Shown: piece after piece, positions 1 through 8,231 of the stretch
Layout of the letters: every line of letters begins with the position of its first letter
How positions within the stretch are numbered: the first letter of the stretch is position 1
Source of the DNA: DASXRA01 sp036502575
GTDB taxonomy: Bacteria; Actinomycetota; Actinomycetes; Mycobacteriales; Jatrophihabitantaceae
Length of the DNA: 64,000 bases
Direction: 5' to 3'
Assembly: GCA_036502575.1 (NCBI GenBank)
Contig: DASXYL010000055.1
Coordinates: 1-64,000, forward strand
Notes under the pieces: generated by a model
What the model was told of the DNA's origin: nothing
Database searches by the model: none
The model's input: the letters and a program-made list of their open reading frames with translations, nothing else
Program-made: the position numbers and the translations under genes

Positions 1-537
1 CTCGCCGACGCCGCCCACAAGTTGTTGGCGTCGAACGACCTGCCCCCGGCCGGCGGTGTCCCGGCCACGGTGCTGCTCACCCTGACCCTCGATCAACTCG
101 AGACCCGCACCGGACACGTCACCACCGCCCACGGCGGCACCATCTCCGTCCACGAAGCCCTGAAACAAGCCGGGGAAGCCAACGTCATCCCCGTCGTGAT
201 CGGCGACGAGGGCATCCTCGCCTACGGCCAAGCCCGCCGCACCGCCACCACCCACCAACGCCTCGCATTGGCTGCCCGCGACGGCGGGTGTTGTTTCCCC
301 GGCTGTGATGCTCCACCGGGCTGGACCCAGGTCCACCACATCCTCAACTGGGCCTTCGGCGGCGGCACCGACCTCACGAACCTCTGCCTCTTATGCGGAT
401 TTCATCACCGCGAGCACGAGAAACGCGGCTGGCAAGTCGTCATAAAACACGGCCAGCCGTGGTGGATTCCGCCTGCTCATGTCGATCCCGAGCGCCAGCC
501 AATCCGCAATACCATTCGTGACCCCGTGCCGGCCTGA
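1..537 (+). CDS. HNH endonuclease, DUF222/13E12 family (C-terminal part)
   Basis: The last 178 codons of a gene that starts left of the window; the reading frame is open from base 1. Seen: an HNH module with a first cysteine pair (CCFPGCD), the His-His core (VHHILNW) and a second zinc/metal part (LCLLCGFHHREHE). In the family a DUF222 domain precedes this module. These 13E12-repeat proteins are abundant and multicopy in actinobacteria, and their role is unproven; a nuclease activity is inferred from the fold. A GC-rich 8-bp hairpin follows 44 bases after the stop. An internal TTG at base 22 is unlikely to be the true start because the homologous region extends upstream. Confidence 0.88.
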   Translation, partial: LADAAHKLLASNDLPPAGGVPATVLLTLTLDQLETRTGHVTTAHGGTISVHEALKQAGEANVIPVVIGDEGILAYGQARRTATTHQRLALAARDGGCCFPGCDAPPGWTQVHHILNWAFGGGTDLTNLCLLCGFHHREHEKRGWQVVIKHGQPWWIPPAHVDPERQPIRNTIRDPVPA

Positions 538-580
538 ACCGCCGTAGTCGGCCGGGCGGGCGGCAACCCGGGATGCCGAA

Positions 581-600
581 GCGCGTTCGGATGAACGCGC
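581..600. terminator. Candidate terminator hairpin after the HNH gene
   Basis: Perfect 8-bp inverted repeat GCGCGTTC / GAACGCGC around a GGAT loop. It lies between the HNH gene and the SDR gene and has no T-tract, as is common for actinobacterial terminators. Confidence 0.45.
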
Positions 601-679
601 CTCAGAAGGTGGCAACGGCCACGAACGCGCGCTCTGCTCGGCTTGCCTTGGAGCGTGCTCTAGCTCGTAGGTTGAATGC

Positions 680-1636
680 ATGACTACGCCTCAACACAAG
701 ATCGGGTCGGGCTTCGGCGCGCAGAGCACCGCCGACGACGTCCTGCGCGGTATCGACCTGTCCGGCCAGCTCGCGATCGTCACCGGGGGCTACTCGGGCA
801 TCGGCCTGGAGACGACCCGAGCGCTCACGCGGGCCGGCGCCCAGGTGGTCGTTCCCGCGCGGCGGCCGGAGACCGCCCGAGCGGCGCTGGGAGACGGCGT
901 GCAGGTCGACGAGCTCGATCTCGGTGATCTCGACAGCGTGCGCGGGTTCGCCGAACGGTTCCTCGCCTCGGGTCGCTCCATCGACATCGTCATCAACAGC
1001 GCCGGCATCATGGCCTGCCCCGAGACCCGAGTAGGCCCCGGCTGGGAGGCACAGTTCGCGACGAACCACCTCGGCCACTACGCGCTGATCAACCGACTCT
1101 GGCCCGCCATCGTGCGCGGCGGAGCCCGCGTCGTCGCGGTGTCCTCGGCCGGGCATCGCCGGTCGGGCATCCGCTGGGACGACGTGCAATTCGAGCACGG
1201 CTACGAGAAATGGCAGGCCTACGGCCAGGCGAAGACGGCCAACGTGCTGTTCGCCGTACAGCTCGACGCGCTCGCGCGCGACGCCGGGGTTCGGGCGTTC
1301 GCGTTGCACCCGGGCGGCATCCTCACGCCACTACAGCGGCACCTGCCCAAGGAAGAGATGGTCGCCTTCGGCTGGATCGACGAAGACGGAAATCCCCTCG
1401 GCGAGGGCTTCAAGACGCCCCAGCAAGGCGCGGCGACGCAGACCTGGGCGGCGACCTCTCCGCAGCTGGACGGCCTCGGCGGCGTCTACTGCGAGGACTG
1501 CGACATCGCCGAAGTCATCCCGGACGGCGAAGAATTCACCGGTAGTGTGCGCAGCTACGCTGTAGATCTCGAACAAGCAGCCCGGCTGTGGACCCTGTCG
1601 GCCGAGCTCACCGGGGTGAACGCCTTCGCCGGTTAG
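680..1636 (+). CDS. SDR family NAD(P)-dependent oxidoreductase
   Basis: 318-residue short-chain dehydrogenase of the retinol-dehydrogenase/WW-oxidoreductase-like branch. Seen: cofactor motif TGGYSGIG (residues 35-42), NSAG (106-109), catalytic Ser near 155, and YGQAK supplying Tyr181 and Lys185. The substrate is unknown; an NAD(P)-linked alcohol/ketone conversion in the cytoplasm is inferred. A TAGGTT box about 7 bases before the ATG suggests a leaderless transcript. The stop overlaps by 4 bases the stop of the convergent YbaK gene. The length is slightly above the classical 250-residue SDR because of a 25-residue N-terminal extension. Confidence 0.85.
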   Translation: MTTPQHKIGSGFGAQSTADDVLRGIDLSGQLAIVTGGYSGIGLETTRALTRAGAQVVVPARRPETARAALGDGVQVDELDLGDLDSVRGFAERFLASGRSIDIVINSAGIMACPETRVGPGWEAQFATNHLGHYALINRLWPAIVRGGARVVAVSSAGHRRSGIRWDDVQFEHGYEKWQAYGQAKTANVLFAVQLDALARDAGVRAFALHPGGILTPLQRHLPKEEMVAFGWIDEDGNPLGEGFKTPQQGAATQTWAATSPQLDGLGGVYCEDCDIAEVIPDGEEFTGSVRSYAVDLEQAARLWTLSAELTGVNAFAG

Positions 1637-2088
1637 TCGCAGACGTCTACCCACTCGGCGGCGACCAGCTCGGCCATCCGCATCGGACTGATGCGCAGGG
1701 CGTGGTGGGTCGAGCCGGCCGCCGGCACGACCTCGTCGTAGGCCTTCAACCGGACGTCGAAGTAGATCGGCACCGGCGTGGCCAACCCGAACGGGCACAC
1801 GCCGCCGACCGGATGGCCGGTGAGCGCCGTGGCCTCCTCGGCCGGCAGCATCCGGAACTTGCCGCCGAGTTCCACCTTCACCTTCTGGTTCGACAACCGG
1901 GAGTCGCCGCACGCGACGAGCAGCAGCTTGCGGTCGGCCACCTTGAGCGACAAGGTCTTCGCGATCTGGGCCGGCGCTATGCCCCACTCGGCCGACAGCG
2001 TCATCGTGGAACTGCTTCGTCCCAATTCGACGATGGTCACGTCCGGCGCCTTCTCGGCCAGAAAGGCCCGAACCGTTTCCAGGCTCAT
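1633..2088 (-). CDS. YbaK/EbsC-type aminoacyl-tRNA deacylase
   Basis: 151 residues covering the whole YbaK/prolyl-tRNA-editing fold. Seen: the conserved GGVCPFG segment (near residues 95-101), the N-terminal TVEL-like strand, and a lysine in the AKTL segment that is usual in the family. Family role: hydrolysis of mischarged tRNA (for example Cys-tRNAPro or Ala-tRNAPro) in trans. The substrate here is not decidable. The ATG at 2088 begins exactly where the homology begins; a longer open frame upstream reads through the divergent AraC gene and was not used. It is convergent with the SDR gene and divergent from the AraC regulator. Confidence 0.85.
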   Translation of the reverse strand: MSLETVRAFLAEKAPDVTIVELGRSSSTMTLSAEWGIAPAQIAKTLSLKVADRKLLLVACGDSRLSNQKVKVELGGKFRMLPAEEATALTGHPVGGVCPFGLATPVPIYFDVRLKAYDEVVPAAGSTHHALRISPMRMAELVAAEWVDVCD

Positions 2089-2133
2089 GCGCCAATCGCC
2101 TTGCGCAGTAGTAGATCGCGATAACGTCGAGTC

Positions 2134-2991
2134 ATGCCCGGGACGGTAGGCGGCATCGAGGCCGGAGCTCTTGAACGATCGTGCAGGCCTGGCCGCGACA
2201 CGATCCGGGTCGGCGCGGGCGCTGAAGGGCTGCAGCGCGTCGAGGCGTACTTCTCGGCCCGCGGGTTCGAGCCGCACCGCCACGACACCTACGGCATCGG
2301 GATCACGACCCAAGGTGTGCAAACGTTCCGGTATCGCGGCGAGCGGCGGGTCTGCCGGCCCGGCCAGTTGCACGTGCTGCATCCCGACGAGCTGCACGAC
2401 GGCGCCGCCGCGACCAGCGAGGGGTTCCGGTATCGGATCGCGTACGTGGCGCCCGACCTGATCCGCGGCGCCTTCGACGACCGCGCCCTGCCGTTCGTTC
2501 AGGATCCGATCCAGGATCAGACGCCGGCCTCGCGTCGAGTCGTCGCGCTGCTGAACGACATCGACCAGCCGCTGAGCGATGTGGCGCGAGCCGAGGCGGC
2601 GGCCGATCTGGCCGACCTGCTGGCTCACCTCAGCGGACGGCACACGCGCCTTCCGATCCTGATCGATCGCCGGGCAGTTGCCGCGGTGCGCGACTACCTG
2701 GACGCGCATGCCGGCGTGCCGACGCCGCTGCGGACGCTCGAGCAGGTCGCCGGCTTGGACCGGTTCACGCTCGCCCGCCAGTTCCGCCGCGCCTACGGAA
2801 CGAGTCCCGACCGGTACCGAACCCTGCGCCGCCTCGATCTGGTGCGGGCCGCCATCCAGGCCGGTACCCCGCTCGCCCGAGCCGCCGCCGACGCCGGTTT
2901 CGCCGACCAGAGCCACCTGACGCGGCAGTTCAAGCGCGCATATGGGCTCACCCCGGCGAGATGGGTCAGCGCGCTCAGATCAGCGGCGTGA
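2134..2991 (+). CDS. AraC family transcriptional regulator
   Basis: 285 residues. The N-terminal half is a cupin-like AraC_binding domain (HRHDTYGIG and the CRPGQLHVLHPDELHDG region). The C-terminal ~95 residues carry two helix-turn-helix motifs, ending with AGFADQSHLTRQFKRAYG and the PARW end typical of the family. It probably senses a small metabolite. The divergent YbaK gene 45 bases upstream, or the gene itself, is the likeliest target, but no operator was recognised. The start at 2134 is the first ATG in frame; a downstream start would cut into the sensor domain. Confidence 0.85.
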   Translation: MPGTVGGIEAGALERSCRPGRDTIRVGAGAEGLQRVEAYFSARGFEPHRHDTYGIGITTQGVQTFRYRGERRVCRPGQLHVLHPDELHDGAAATSEGFRYRIAYVAPDLIRGAFDDRALPFVQDPIQDQTPASRRVVALLNDIDQPLSDVARAEAAADLADLLAHLSGRHTRLPILIDRRAVAAVRDYLDAHAGVPTPLRTLEQVAGLDRFTLARQFRRAYGTSPDRYRTLRRLDLVRAAIQAGTPLARAAADAGFADQSHLTRQFKRAYGLTPARWVSALRSAA

Positions 2992-3291
2992 CGCTCGACT
3001 AATCGCTCGGTAGGCCCCATAGATCCCGAGCGTGTTCTGCCGTTAAAGTAGCGTAACGACCACCGCGCGCGTCCACTTGCCGGTCCACGCGAACGCGAGG
3101 GGTCAGCGAGGGGGGCTTCAGGTGCGCAGCGATGGTCGACGCGAGACGGTTGATTACCAGCCCCAGTTACTCATGCCCTCCACCTCCGTCCTGGCCGGCT
3201 CGTCTCCGGTGCGTGCGAAGGGCCGCGCGCGCCGCGTGGCGCCGTGGTCGCGGGTGGGGCCGGCGACCCCCGCCCGAGGGGTGATGACGCA
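2992..3291. other. 300-base intergenic region, nothing recognised
   Basis: Between the AraC gene and the diguanylate cyclase gene. It has no convincing coding frame, no RNA motif and no strong hairpin. The only functional element seen is the G-rich ribosome-binding stretch close to the ATG at 3292. Confidence 0.5.
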
Positions 3292-4572
3292 ATGATTATC
3301 GCCCGGCCTGGTGCTACAGATAAACCCGCGCCACAACCTTTACGGTGGGTACGCGGTTGGTCGCTGTGGTCACTGGGCGCCCCGGCAGTGTCCGTGATCC
3401 TTGCGGTTGACGTCGCCGCGGTCGCACTGGCTGGAACGGCATGGCTGGCTTCGCCACTGCCATCAGCGAGCGACTGGGTGCGGTGGCTGGTGCTTATCGC
3501 GCTTGCTATCGGCTACACGGAGGCCACCAGCCGGGTCGAATTGCTCTACCGCTACCTGTCCACGGACCGCGGTCCGAGGACCACCATGATCGGGGTGTGG
3601 GCGCTACCCGCCGCGCTGTCACTTCCCGCTGGTTTGGCCACGTTGCTGAACGTCGTCGTCCTCGCACATCTGTTGATATGGACCGCGCGGACCGCCTCGA
3701 CGCGAATGCACCGGGAGCTGTTCACTGGCGCGACGGGAGTGCTGGCGACGCTGGCCGCCTCGATGATCAGTGACGCCACCGGTGCCCGGGCGGCGTTCTG
3801 GTCGTTCTCCTGGCCGTGGTGGGCGCCACTCGGCGTGCTGGCCGCAGTGCTGGCCTACACCGTCGTCAACGCCGGACTGATCATCGCCGGCATGTACGCC
3901 GCCACCCGCCCGGTGCGTCTTCGGTCGCTGTTGCTGAGCCGCGACGACTTCGCGCTGGAATGCGCGACGCTGGTGCTCGGCGTGTTCGTCGCTGTCACGC
4001 TGACCCGATCCCCTTGGCTGACGCCCGCCGTCACGGTGGTCCTGGTCTTGCTGCAGCGTTCTGCGCTCGTCGCCAAACTGCGCGACGCCGCGACCCAGGA
4101 CAGCAAGACCGGGCTGCTCAACGCCGCGACCTGGGACGAGCGCGCAGCCAGCGAGTTGCGCCGCGCCGAGCGTGATCACGCGTCCGCCGCGCTGCTGCTG
4201 ATCGACCTCGACCACTTCAAACTGATCAACGACACGCACGGCCACCTGGCCGGCGACGACGCACTGCGTGCCGTTGCGACAGCGCTGACATCCGAACTGC
4301 GCAGTCACGACCTCGTCGCCCGCTACGGCGGTGAAGAGTTCGCCGTCTTCCTGCCCACCGTGGATCCCCAGGCCGCGATCACGGTCGCCGAGCGAATCCG
4401 ATCACGGATCGCGCACGCCAGCACCGCTCCGGCGATGACCGCATCGATCGGTGTCGCCCACTACCCGCAACACGGCACGGTCGTCTCCGACCTGTTCGCC
4501 GTCGCCGACGTCGGCCTCTACGACGCCAAGCGCAGCGGTCGAAATCAGGTGTGCATCGGAACGCAACGATGA
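3292..4572 (+). CDS. Membrane-bound diguanylate cyclase (GGDEF)
   Basis: 426 residues. The first ~255 residues hold six or more hydrophobic segments, forming a membrane sensor without a recognised name. The last ~165 form a GGDEF domain that makes cyclic di-GMP from two GTP. Seen: the metal/substrate helix DLDHFKLIND, the active loop GGEEF at 346-350, and an RxxD inhibitory site (RSHD, 337-340) five residues before it, so product inhibition is expected. ATG 3292 was preferred over an in-frame GTG at 3244 because a GAGGGG ribosome site lies just upstream. No EAL or HD-GYP partner occurs in the window. Confidence 0.9.
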   Translation: MIIARPGATDKPAPQPLRWVRGWSLWSLGAPAVSVILAVDVAAVALAGTAWLASPLPSASDWVRWLVLIALAIGYTEATSRVELLYRYLSTDRGPRTTMIGVWALPAALSLPAGLATLLNVVVLAHLLIWTARTASTRMHRELFTGATGVLATLAASMISDATGARAAFWSFSWPWWAPLGVLAAVLAYTVVNAGLIIAGMYAATRPVRLRSLLLSRDDFALECATLVLGVFVAVTLTRSPWLTPAVTVVLVLLQRSALVAKLRDAATQDSKTGLLNAATWDERAASELRRAERDHASAALLLIDLDHFKLINDTHGHLAGDDALRAVATALTSELRSHDLVARYGGEEFAVFLPTVDPQAAITVAERIRSRIAHASTAPAMTASIGVAHYPQHGTVVSDLFAVADVGLYDAKRSGRNQVCIGTQR

Positions 4573-4727
4573 CGACAGCGCAAGCACCCTGCATTCCGCT
4601 CTAGTCGTGGTGGTGGCGACCCGGACCGAGTCGGTGGCGACGTGTCCGTCGGGGGACCGCTTCCCCTCCGACATGACGAAATCGCGCAGCTCGAGTTGGT
4701 CAGCTCAGAGGGGAAGCGAACGCGCCG

Positions 4728-4761
4728 GCGCCCTGCGCGTTCACGTGAACGCGCAGGGCGC
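4728..4761. terminator. 34-base perfect palindrome downstream of the GGDEF gene
   Basis: Two 17-base arms meet without a spacer, the centre being TTCACGTGAA. As RNA it would fold into a long GC-rich hairpin about 155 bases after the GGDEF stop. The likely role is transcription termination, but a protein-binding site is also possible because the centre is an uninterrupted palindrome. Confidence 0.5.
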
Positions 4762-4822
4762 GGCAGATTCGCAGCGAAGATCGGTGCCGCCGTGGTCGCC
4801 CGGTGGGAGATCGAAGCGGACG

Positions 4823-5211
4823 ATGGCATCTGGCCGCTTGGCCCACAGCGCCGTCGAGCAGATCGAAGGAGAAGGCGGCCACGCCCACTTCGTCGGCGCC
4901 GACCTCCGCGACCCGGCCGATCTGGCCCGGCTCGCTCTGGAGGTCGGCCCGGTCGACGTCCTGGTCAACAACGCCGGTTCGTCCTGGTTCGGACCGAGCA
5001 GCGACCTCGATGTCGCGACCTACGATCGGCTCTTCGGCGGCAACACCGATCGCGTCCGGGTCAACGCCGTCGCGCCCGGGCCGGTCTTCACCGCAGGAGC
5101 AACCGAGGACCGGATCACTGCCCTCGGCAACACCACGCTGCTCAACCGAGCCGCCCAGCCCGAGGAGATCGCGGAGACGATCGCCTTCCTCGCCTCACCC
5201 CGCGCAGGCGG
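4823..5211 (+). pseudogene. Short-chain dehydrogenase remnant
   Basis: In one frame this region encodes recognisable SDR blocks: a LVNNAGSSWFG segment followed by DVATYDRLFGGN, then directly VRVNAVAPGPVFT and the PEEIAETIAFLASPRAG tail. The N-terminal cofactor-binding part (TGxxxGIG) is absent. The central ~80 residues containing the catalytic Ser and YxxxK are deleted between DRLFGGN and RVNAV, and the final strand is lost where the frame runs into the imuA' promoter. An enzyme missing both the cofactor loop and the catalytic residues cannot work, so this is called a decayed gene. It lies directly upstream of the LexA box. Confidence 0.75.
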
Positions 5212-5245
5212 GGTGGATCAGGCCGAGCCCCAGAAGTTGACTATC

Positions 5246-5261
5246 TCGAACAACTGTTCGA
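5246..5261. promoter_or_regulatory. LexA (SOS) box of imuA'-imuB
   Basis: Perfect match to the actinobacterial SOS consensus: TCGAAC, AACT, GTTCGA. It ends 10 bases before the GTG of imuA' and overlaps a possible -10 element (AACATA, 5261-5266), so LexA binding should block the promoter directly. A second perfect box precedes dnaE2. Confidence 0.93.
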
Positions 5262-5271
5262 ACATAGAGGA

Positions 5272-5946
5272 GTGCTCGACCTCGCGCTCCGGGAAACCCT
5301 AACCGGCGTGGCTGACCGGGGACGCCGCCATGGCGCTCCCCCGCTGCCGGTGTCCTCCGCGCTGGCGCCATTGCTGCCCGAGGGGCTGCGCCGGGGCAGC
5401 ACGGTGAACGTGGCCGGGTCGGTCTCGTTGCTGCTCGCGCTGCTCGGGACGGCCTCAGCCGAAGGAGCCTGGTGTGCGCTGGTGGGATTTCCGCTGGTCA
5501 GCGCCGAAGCAGCCGACGAGTACGGCATCGAGCTAAGCCGGCTGGCCGTCGTGCCGGCGCCCGGTCCGGGGTGGGCCACGGCGATCGGGGCGCTGCTCGA
5601 CGCCGTCGACGTGGTGGCCACCCGTCCACCGGCGCACGTCGTCCCTGGCGACGTGCGCCGGCTGACCGCTCGGGCCCGCAGCCACGACTCGGTGCTGGTG
5701 CCCTTCGGCGCCGACTGGCCGGGGGCCGAGGTCCGGCTGCAGGTCCGCGAAGGGCAGTGGGAGGGCATCGACGTCGGAGAGGACGAGGACGGGGACGGGC
5801 GGTTGCGTCGACGGCGGGTCGTCGTCACCGCCGAGGGACGCGGGCGGGCGGCCCAGCCGCGTACGGCCCGGCTGTGGCTGCCCGCGGCCGGGGGCGGCAT
5901 CGACTCGATCGACGAAGGCACCGTGATCGCGCTGCGGGCGGGGTGA
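5272..5946 (+). CDS. imuA': ImuA'-like mutasome accessory protein
   Basis: 224 residues, RecA-superfamily-like, with a degenerate Walker A region (NVAGSVSLLLALLG), as in mycobacterial ImuA'. In mycobacteria ImuA' and ImuB deliver the DnaE2 polymerase to damaged DNA. Identity rests on this weak fold signature plus context: a LexA box in front and imuB starting 3 bases after its stop. The start at GTG 5272 is supported by the dnaE2 gene, whose undisputed ATG sits at almost the same distance (11 bases) behind its own LexA box. The GAGG one base upstream is too close to be a normal ribosome site, so leaderless initiation is more likely. Confidence 0.78.
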   Translation: MLDLALRETLTGVADRGRRHGAPPLPVSSALAPLLPEGLRRGSTVNVAGSVSLLLALLGTASAEGAWCALVGFPLVSAEAADEYGIELSRLAVVPAPGPGWATAIGALLDAVDVVATRPPAHVVPGDVRRLTARARSHDSVLVPFGADWPGAEVRLQVREGQWEGIDVGEDEDGDGRLRRRRVVVTAEGRGRAAQPRTARLWLPAAGGGIDSIDEGTVIALRAG

Positions 5947-5949
5947 GCC

Positions 5950-7533
5950 GTGGCCCCCAGGATGATCGCGGTCTGGTGTCCGGATTGGCCGGTCACCGCG
6001 GCCTGCTCGGATACCGGGATGCCCGACCTCTCCGATCAGGGACCGGTTGCCGTCGTCACGGCCAACCGGGTGGTGGCGTGCTCGCACGAAGCCCGGACGT
6101 CCGGGGTGCGCCGTGGGCTGCGTCGGCGCGAGGCGCAGGCCCGCTGTCCGGAGCTCGCCGTCCTGCCCCGCAACGAGGCGGCCGAGGCCCGGCTGTTCGA
6201 GCCGATCGTGCTGGCACTGGAGTCGATCGCCCCGGGCGTCGAGGTCACCCGTCCGGGCCTGGCGGCAATCGGGGTGCGCGGGCCCACCCGCTACTTCGGT
6301 AGCGAGACCGGCGTGCTGCACGCGCTGTCCCGGGCCGTCGGGGCGGCGCCGGCGGTGGAGGCTCCCGGGGCGGGCATCACGACGAGCACGGCGCTGATCG
6401 GGGTCGCCGACGGGTCGTTCGCGGCCGAGCAGGCGGCCCGGCAGGGGGTCATCGTCCCGGCCGGCGAGTCACCCCCCTTCCTCGCCGACCTGCCGGTGAG
6501 CACGCTCGATCCGTCCGGCGACTCGCCGTTGATCGATCTGCTGAGACGGCTCGGGCTGCGCACGCTGGGGGCGTTCGCGGCGCTGCCCGGGGGCGAGGTT
6601 CATACCCGGTTCGGACCGGACGGGGCGTGGGCGCACCGCCAGGCCGGGGGACACGACGATCGTCCGCTCGCGGCGCGACGCCCCCCCGCCGAGCTCGTTG
6701 CCACCCTCGACCTCGAACCGCCGGTCGACCGCGTCGACACGGTGGCGTTCTCGGCCCGGGCGATGGCCGAGCAGTTCATCGGCGACCTCGCCGGGCACGG
6801 GCTGGCCTGCGCCTGCCTGGAGTTGCAGGTGCTCACCGAGAACGGCGAGGAGACGGTACGCCGCTGGCGGCACGCCGGCGTGCTATCGACCGTCGACGTC
6901 GTCGACCGCATCCGCTGGCAGCTCGAGGGCTGGCTGCGCGGCGGTGAACATCCGCCGTCGGGCGGGGTGACGAGACTGCGGCTGCTGCCCATCGAGACGG
7001 TGCCACTCGGGGTGCATCAACAGGCACTGTGGGGCGGATCGGGGGCCGACGACGAGCGCGCACACCGGGCGTTGGCCCGGGTGCAGACGCTGCTCGGACA
7101 CGGGTCGGTGCTCACCCCGATGATCGACGGCGGGCGTGATCCGCTGCAGCGCACCCGTCTCGTCCCGTGGGGCGATGCCCCAGTGCCCGAGCATTCCCCC
7201 GAGCATCCCTGGCCGGGACACCTGCCCGCCCCGGCGCCATCGGTGCTGATCGACCCGCCGCGTCCGGTTCGGGTGCTCGACGCGACGGGACGGACAGTGA
7301 CCGTCGACGAGCGGGGCGTGGTGCCGAGCCCGCCGGCCACCTTCGTCCTGGGCCGCGAGTCGCTTCCCGTCACGTCGTGGGCCGGCCCCTGGCCGGTGGA
7401 CGAACGCTGGTGGACGCCCGACGCGACCGTCAAGGTCGCCCGGTTCCAGCTCGTCGACGTCGCGGGCCGGGCCTACCTGGTCACGTACACGACCTCGGAC
7501 GAGCACTGGACGCTCACCGCGACCTACGACTGA
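5950..7533 (+). CDS. imuB: ImuB, Y-family polymerase-like mutasome hub
   Basis: 527 residues. The N-terminal region is Y-family-like but lacks the catalytic acidic motif: it reads VWCPDWPV at residues 8-15 where active polymerases have a DMDxFF-type motif. It is therefore an inactive scaffold, as known for ImuB. A probable beta-clamp-binding motif QQALWG is at 357-362, comparable to QLPLWG in mycobacteria. The C-terminal ~150 residues form the ImuB tail that contacts ImuA' and DnaE2. GTG start 3 bases after imuA'; the two are one transcription unit under the LexA box at 5246. Confidence 0.93.
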   Translation: MAPRMIAVWCPDWPVTAACSDTGMPDLSDQGPVAVVTANRVVACSHEARTSGVRRGLRRREAQARCPELAVLPRNEAAEARLFEPIVLALESIAPGVEVTRPGLAAIGVRGPTRYFGSETGVLHALSRAVGAAPAVEAPGAGITTSTALIGVADGSFAAEQAARQGVIVPAGESPPFLADLPVSTLDPSGDSPLIDLLRRLGLRTLGAFAALPGGEVHTRFGPDGAWAHRQAGGHDDRPLAARRPPAELVATLDLEPPVDRVDTVAFSARAMAEQFIGDLAGHGLACACLELQVLTENGEETVRRWRHAGVLSTVDVVDRIRWQLEGWLRGGEHPPSGGVTRLRLLPIETVPLGVHQQALWGGSGADDERAHRALARVQTLLGHGSVLTPMIDGGRDPLQRTRLVPWGDAPVPEHSPEHPWPGHLPAPAPSVLIDPPRPVRVLDATGRTVTVDERGVVPSPPATFVLGRESLPVTSWAGPWPVDERWWTPDATVKVARFQLVDVAGRAYLVTYTTSDEHWTLTATYD

Positions 7534-7546
7534 GTGCTACAGAAGG

Positions 7547-7560
7547 GCTACGCTCGTAGC
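7547..7560. promoter_or_regulatory. Palindrome abutting the antitoxin start codon
   Basis: GCTACG-CT-CGTAGC, a perfect 6-2-6 inverted repeat ending at the base before the antitoxin ATG. Another GCTAC copy lies at 7536-7540. Phd/YefM antitoxins usually repress their own operon by binding such palindromes, so this is the expected operator. Confidence 0.6.
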
Positions 7561-7824
7561 ATGACCAGCTACGTCGCCTCCCGCGAACTCCGCAACGACA
7601 CTGCGGGAGTACTCAAGCGCGTTCAGCAAGGCGACGAAGTGATCATCACAGTCCGCGGGGAGCCGGTCGCCGAGATCATCCCGATCCGCAAGAGTCGCCG
7701 TCATTGGATGTCTCGGGACGAGCTCATCGACCTGCTAGATCACGCACAAGCTGACCCGGGGTTGCGTGACGACCTCAGGCGTATCGCCGGCGACACGACC
7801 GACGACCTCGGCCCGATTCGTTGA
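7561..7824 (+). CDS. Phd/YefM-family antitoxin
   Basis: 87 residues. The N-terminal half has the Phd/YefM signature (SRELRNDTAGVLKRV, GDEVIITVRGEPVAEIIP), which makes the DNA-binding dimer. The charged C-terminal half would wrap around the toxin. It overlaps the PIN-domain toxin gene by 4 bases (TTGA), the typical coupling of a type II toxin-antitoxin pair. The ATG at 7561 was chosen because the family begins there and a palindromic operator ends at its edge. Confidence 0.9.
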   Translation: MTSYVASRELRNDTAGVLKRVQQGDEVIITVRGEPVAEIIPIRKSRRHWMSRDELIDLLDHAQADPGLRDDLRRIAGDTTDDLGPIR

Positions 7825-8225
7825 CCACCCCCGAACGAGGCTTGCTCGACACGTCGGTATTCGTCGCTGTTGAAACCGGGCGAACCCTTGCCGCGCGCCG
7901 CATTCCCGCACAGACCGCGATCTCGGTAGTCACCTTGGGGGAGCTACAAGCCGGCGTGCTCGCCGCCCGCGACGTCGATGCCCGTGCGACCCGGCTGGCC
8001 ACGCTCAACACGACCGCAGACATCACGGTCTTGCCGATCGACGTAGATGTCGCCGCCGCCTGGGCGCGCATTCGCATTCACCTACTTGACGCCGGTCGAC
8101 GGCTCAACGTCGACGACTCCTGGATAGCCGCAACAGCCGTCGTCCACCGGATCCCCGTAGTCACGCAGGACGACGACTTCGACCCGCTCGTCGGCGTGGC
8201 CGGCTTCGAGGTCATCAAGGTCTAG
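7821..8225 (+). CDS. VapC-like PIN-domain toxin
   Basis: 134 residues with all the acidic residues of the PIN ribonuclease active site: Asp10 (LLDTSV), Glu41 (TLGELQ), Asp99 (VDDSWIAA) and Asp117 (TQDDDF). Family role: Mg-dependent RNA cleavage, held in check by the antitoxin encoded just upstream. Start TTG 7821 overlaps the antitoxin stop, implying translational coupling. The RNA target is unknown. The gene appears intact. It is convergent with the proline racemase-family gene, whose stop lies 7 bases away. Confidence 0.9.
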   Translation: MTTPERGLLDTSVFVAVETGRTLAARRIPAQTAISVVTLGELQAGVLAARDVDARATRLATLNTTADITVLPIDVDVAAAWARIRIHLLDAGRRLNVDDSWIAATAVVHRIPVVTQDDDFDPLVGVAGFEVIKV

Positions 8226-8231
8226 GAAGTC

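Noticed and set aside
602..1309. Long minus-strand open frame opposite the SDR gene
   Set aside because: High-GC shadow frame; Arg/Gly-rich translation with no domain, while the plus strand has a full SDR.
1633..2916. 427-codon minus-strand frame extending YbaK upstream
   Set aside because: The first ~276 residues are antisense to the AraC gene and low in real protein features; YbaK homology begins at the ATG at 2088.
4451..5302. Intact 283-codon SDR gene
   Set aside because: The first ~120 codons overlap the GGDEF gene and a palindrome and are not SDR-like; catalytic and cofactor motifs are missing.
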